The translations under genes and the position numbers were made by a program. From Pradoshia sp. D12 (GTDB taxonomy: Bacteria; Bacillota; Bacilli; Bacillales; Pradoshiaceae): a DNA stretch of 64,000 nt. The notes under the pieces are model-generated. The model made no database searches. It saw only the letters and a program-made list of their open reading frames with translations, and was not told the DNA's origin. The stretch covers positions 1,205,501 through 1,269,500 of the forward strand of contig NZ_CP044545.1 of assembly GCF_008935075.1 (NCBI RefSeq), in the 5' to 3' direction. Positions 63,317 to 64,000 of this stretch are shown here, in pieces; the stretch's first letter is position 1, and each line of letters begins with the position of its first letter.

Positions 63317-64000
63317 GCGTAAACTTAATATAGGCAAAATTGGGGTTGCAGTTCTATTGCTGGCATTTCTGGCTGCATTTTATAAATTGCCTTATTATGT
63401 TTCCACCCCTGGGTCGGCGGAGACATTGGAGCAATTTGTAGAGGTTGAAAATGGAAGTGAAGCAGATGGCTCTTTTATGCTGACAACGATCCGAATGGGC
63501 AGAGCGAATATTTATACATATGCATGGGCTAAAATAGCAGATTATCATAGGATTTATGAACTGGAACAAATTAGAAGTCAGGATGAAACCGATGAAGAAT
63601 ATACGGTTAGACAATTGAAATTGATGGATGATTCCCAAACATCCGCTATCCTGAACGGGTATAAAAAAGCAGGCTATGAAGCCAAAGTAAAAGTAGAAGG
63701 CATATATGTGCTGCAGATTGCCAAGGGTAAACCTGCAGACGGAGTATTGAAACCTGGAGATCGAATTATTAAAGTCGATGGAAGTGAAATTGAGTCAAGT
63801 GAATTTTTCATAGACTATATCTCCTCGAAAAAAGCTGGGGACCAAGTGAAATTAGAAATAAAGCGTGATAATAAAAATATTGTTAAGACACTTCAATTGG
63901 AGATGCTAGAGGAAACTGGACGAGTTGGCGTTGGCATTACCTTGGTTGAGGATCGAAGTGTTGAAACAGACCGAGATATCGAGATAAACGCAGATAGCAT
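63306..64000 (+). CDS. ylbL: Membrane-anchored PDZ-Lon protease YlbL (DdcP), 5' part
   Basis: ATG at 63306 inside the end of ylbK, with GAAGGAG upstream; 231 residues before the window ends, of a normally ~340-residue protein. N-terminal membrane anchor (KIGVAVLLLAFLAAFYKLPY), then the YlbL-specific FMLTTIRMGRANIYTYAWAK, then a PDZ domain (about 120-190; IAKGKPADGVLKPGDRIIKV). The Lon-type Ser-Lys protease domain lies beyond base 64000. In B. subtilis YlbL (DdcP) helps recovery from the DNA-damage checkpoint by degrading the division inhibitor YneA. Confidence 0.95.
   Translation, partial: MKHKRKLNIGKIGVAVLLLAFLAAFYKLPYYVSTPGSAETLEQFVEVENGSEADGSFMLTTIRMGRANIYTYAWAKIADYHRIYELEQIRSQDETDEEYTVRQLKLMDDSQTSAILNGYKKAGYEAKVKVEGIYVLQIAKGKPADGVLKPGDRIIKVDGSEIESSEFFIDYISSKKAGDQVKLEIKRDNKNIVKTLQLEMLEETGRVGVGITLVEDRSVETDRDIEINADS

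Overview
The window is a contiguous stretch of chromosome from a low-GC (roughly 37 %) endospore-forming Firmicute of the Bacillaceae. Gene content and order follow the Bacillus subtilis ptsI-ykwC-patA-cheV-ykyB ... ykuJ-ykuL-ccpC-dapH-dapL-ykuT ... rnjA-rpoY-ykrA-def-ykyA-pdhABCD ... SR1-yktAB ... typA-ylaHI-ylaK-ylaL-ylaN-ftsW-pycA-ctaA/ctaBCDEFG-ylbC-L backbone. Many lineage-specific losses and insertions show that it is a relative of B. subtilis, not that species. I see no rRNA or tRNA genes, no CRISPR array, no insertion sequence and no prophage. It is core chromosome with small accessory insertions.

Region by region. 1-6.3 kb: 3' end of ptsI, a 3-hydroxyisobutyrate dehydrogenase-type enzyme, patA, a CorA-type transporter, cheV behind a near-perfect sigma-D promoter, and ykyB. 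6.4-12.3 kb: a fluoride-channel pair, an EAL-domain remnant, the Tat-exported phosphoesterase YkuE, fadH with a FadR-like operator, a secreted protein, a small thioredoxin-fold protein, ykuJ, and the c-di-AMP receptor gene darB. 12.5-17.9 kb: a drug-efflux MFS protein, ccpC, dapH, dapL, and an mscS gene split by an apparent frameshift. 18.4-24.5 kb: an orphan CydB-like membrane protein, rpoY-rnjA, ykrA, def and ykyA. 25-30 kb: the pdhABCD operon. 30-35.9 kb: a polysaccharide deacetylase, the dual-function RNA SR1 with its peptide gene, a nitronate monooxygenase, yktA, yktB and an inositol-monophosphatase homologue. 36-42.9 kb: typA, the yla genes and ftsW. 43-54.6 kb: pycA, haem A synthesis (ctaA, ctaB) and the caa3 oxidase operon ctaCDEFG plus a CtaM/DUF420 gene. 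54.7-64 kb: the ylb cluster through rsmD, coaD, ylbJ, ylbK and the 5' part of ylbL.

Functional threads. Central carbon flux is concentrated here: PTS enzyme I, pyruvate dehydrogenase, pyruvate carboxylase, the citrate-responsive regulator CcpC, the carbon-responsive RNA SR1, and DarB, which in B. subtilis controls PycA. Three acetyl-branch diaminopimelate genes (patA, dapH, dapL) lie within 15 kb. Aerobic respiration is represented by a complete haem A and caa3 oxidase block. RNA turnover and transcription are represented by RNase J1, RpoY and YlbF/RicF.

The points most worth a second look are: a structured ylbH leader RNA that also contains a 22-codon ORF with a good Shine-Dalgarno sequence; an SR1 promoter with CcpN-type boxes at about 32-34 bp spacing; a 23-codon basic peptide gene upstream of rpoY; the orphan CydB-like protein; and the mscS frameshift. 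All functional names come from recognising sequence motifs and gene order by eye. No database search was run.
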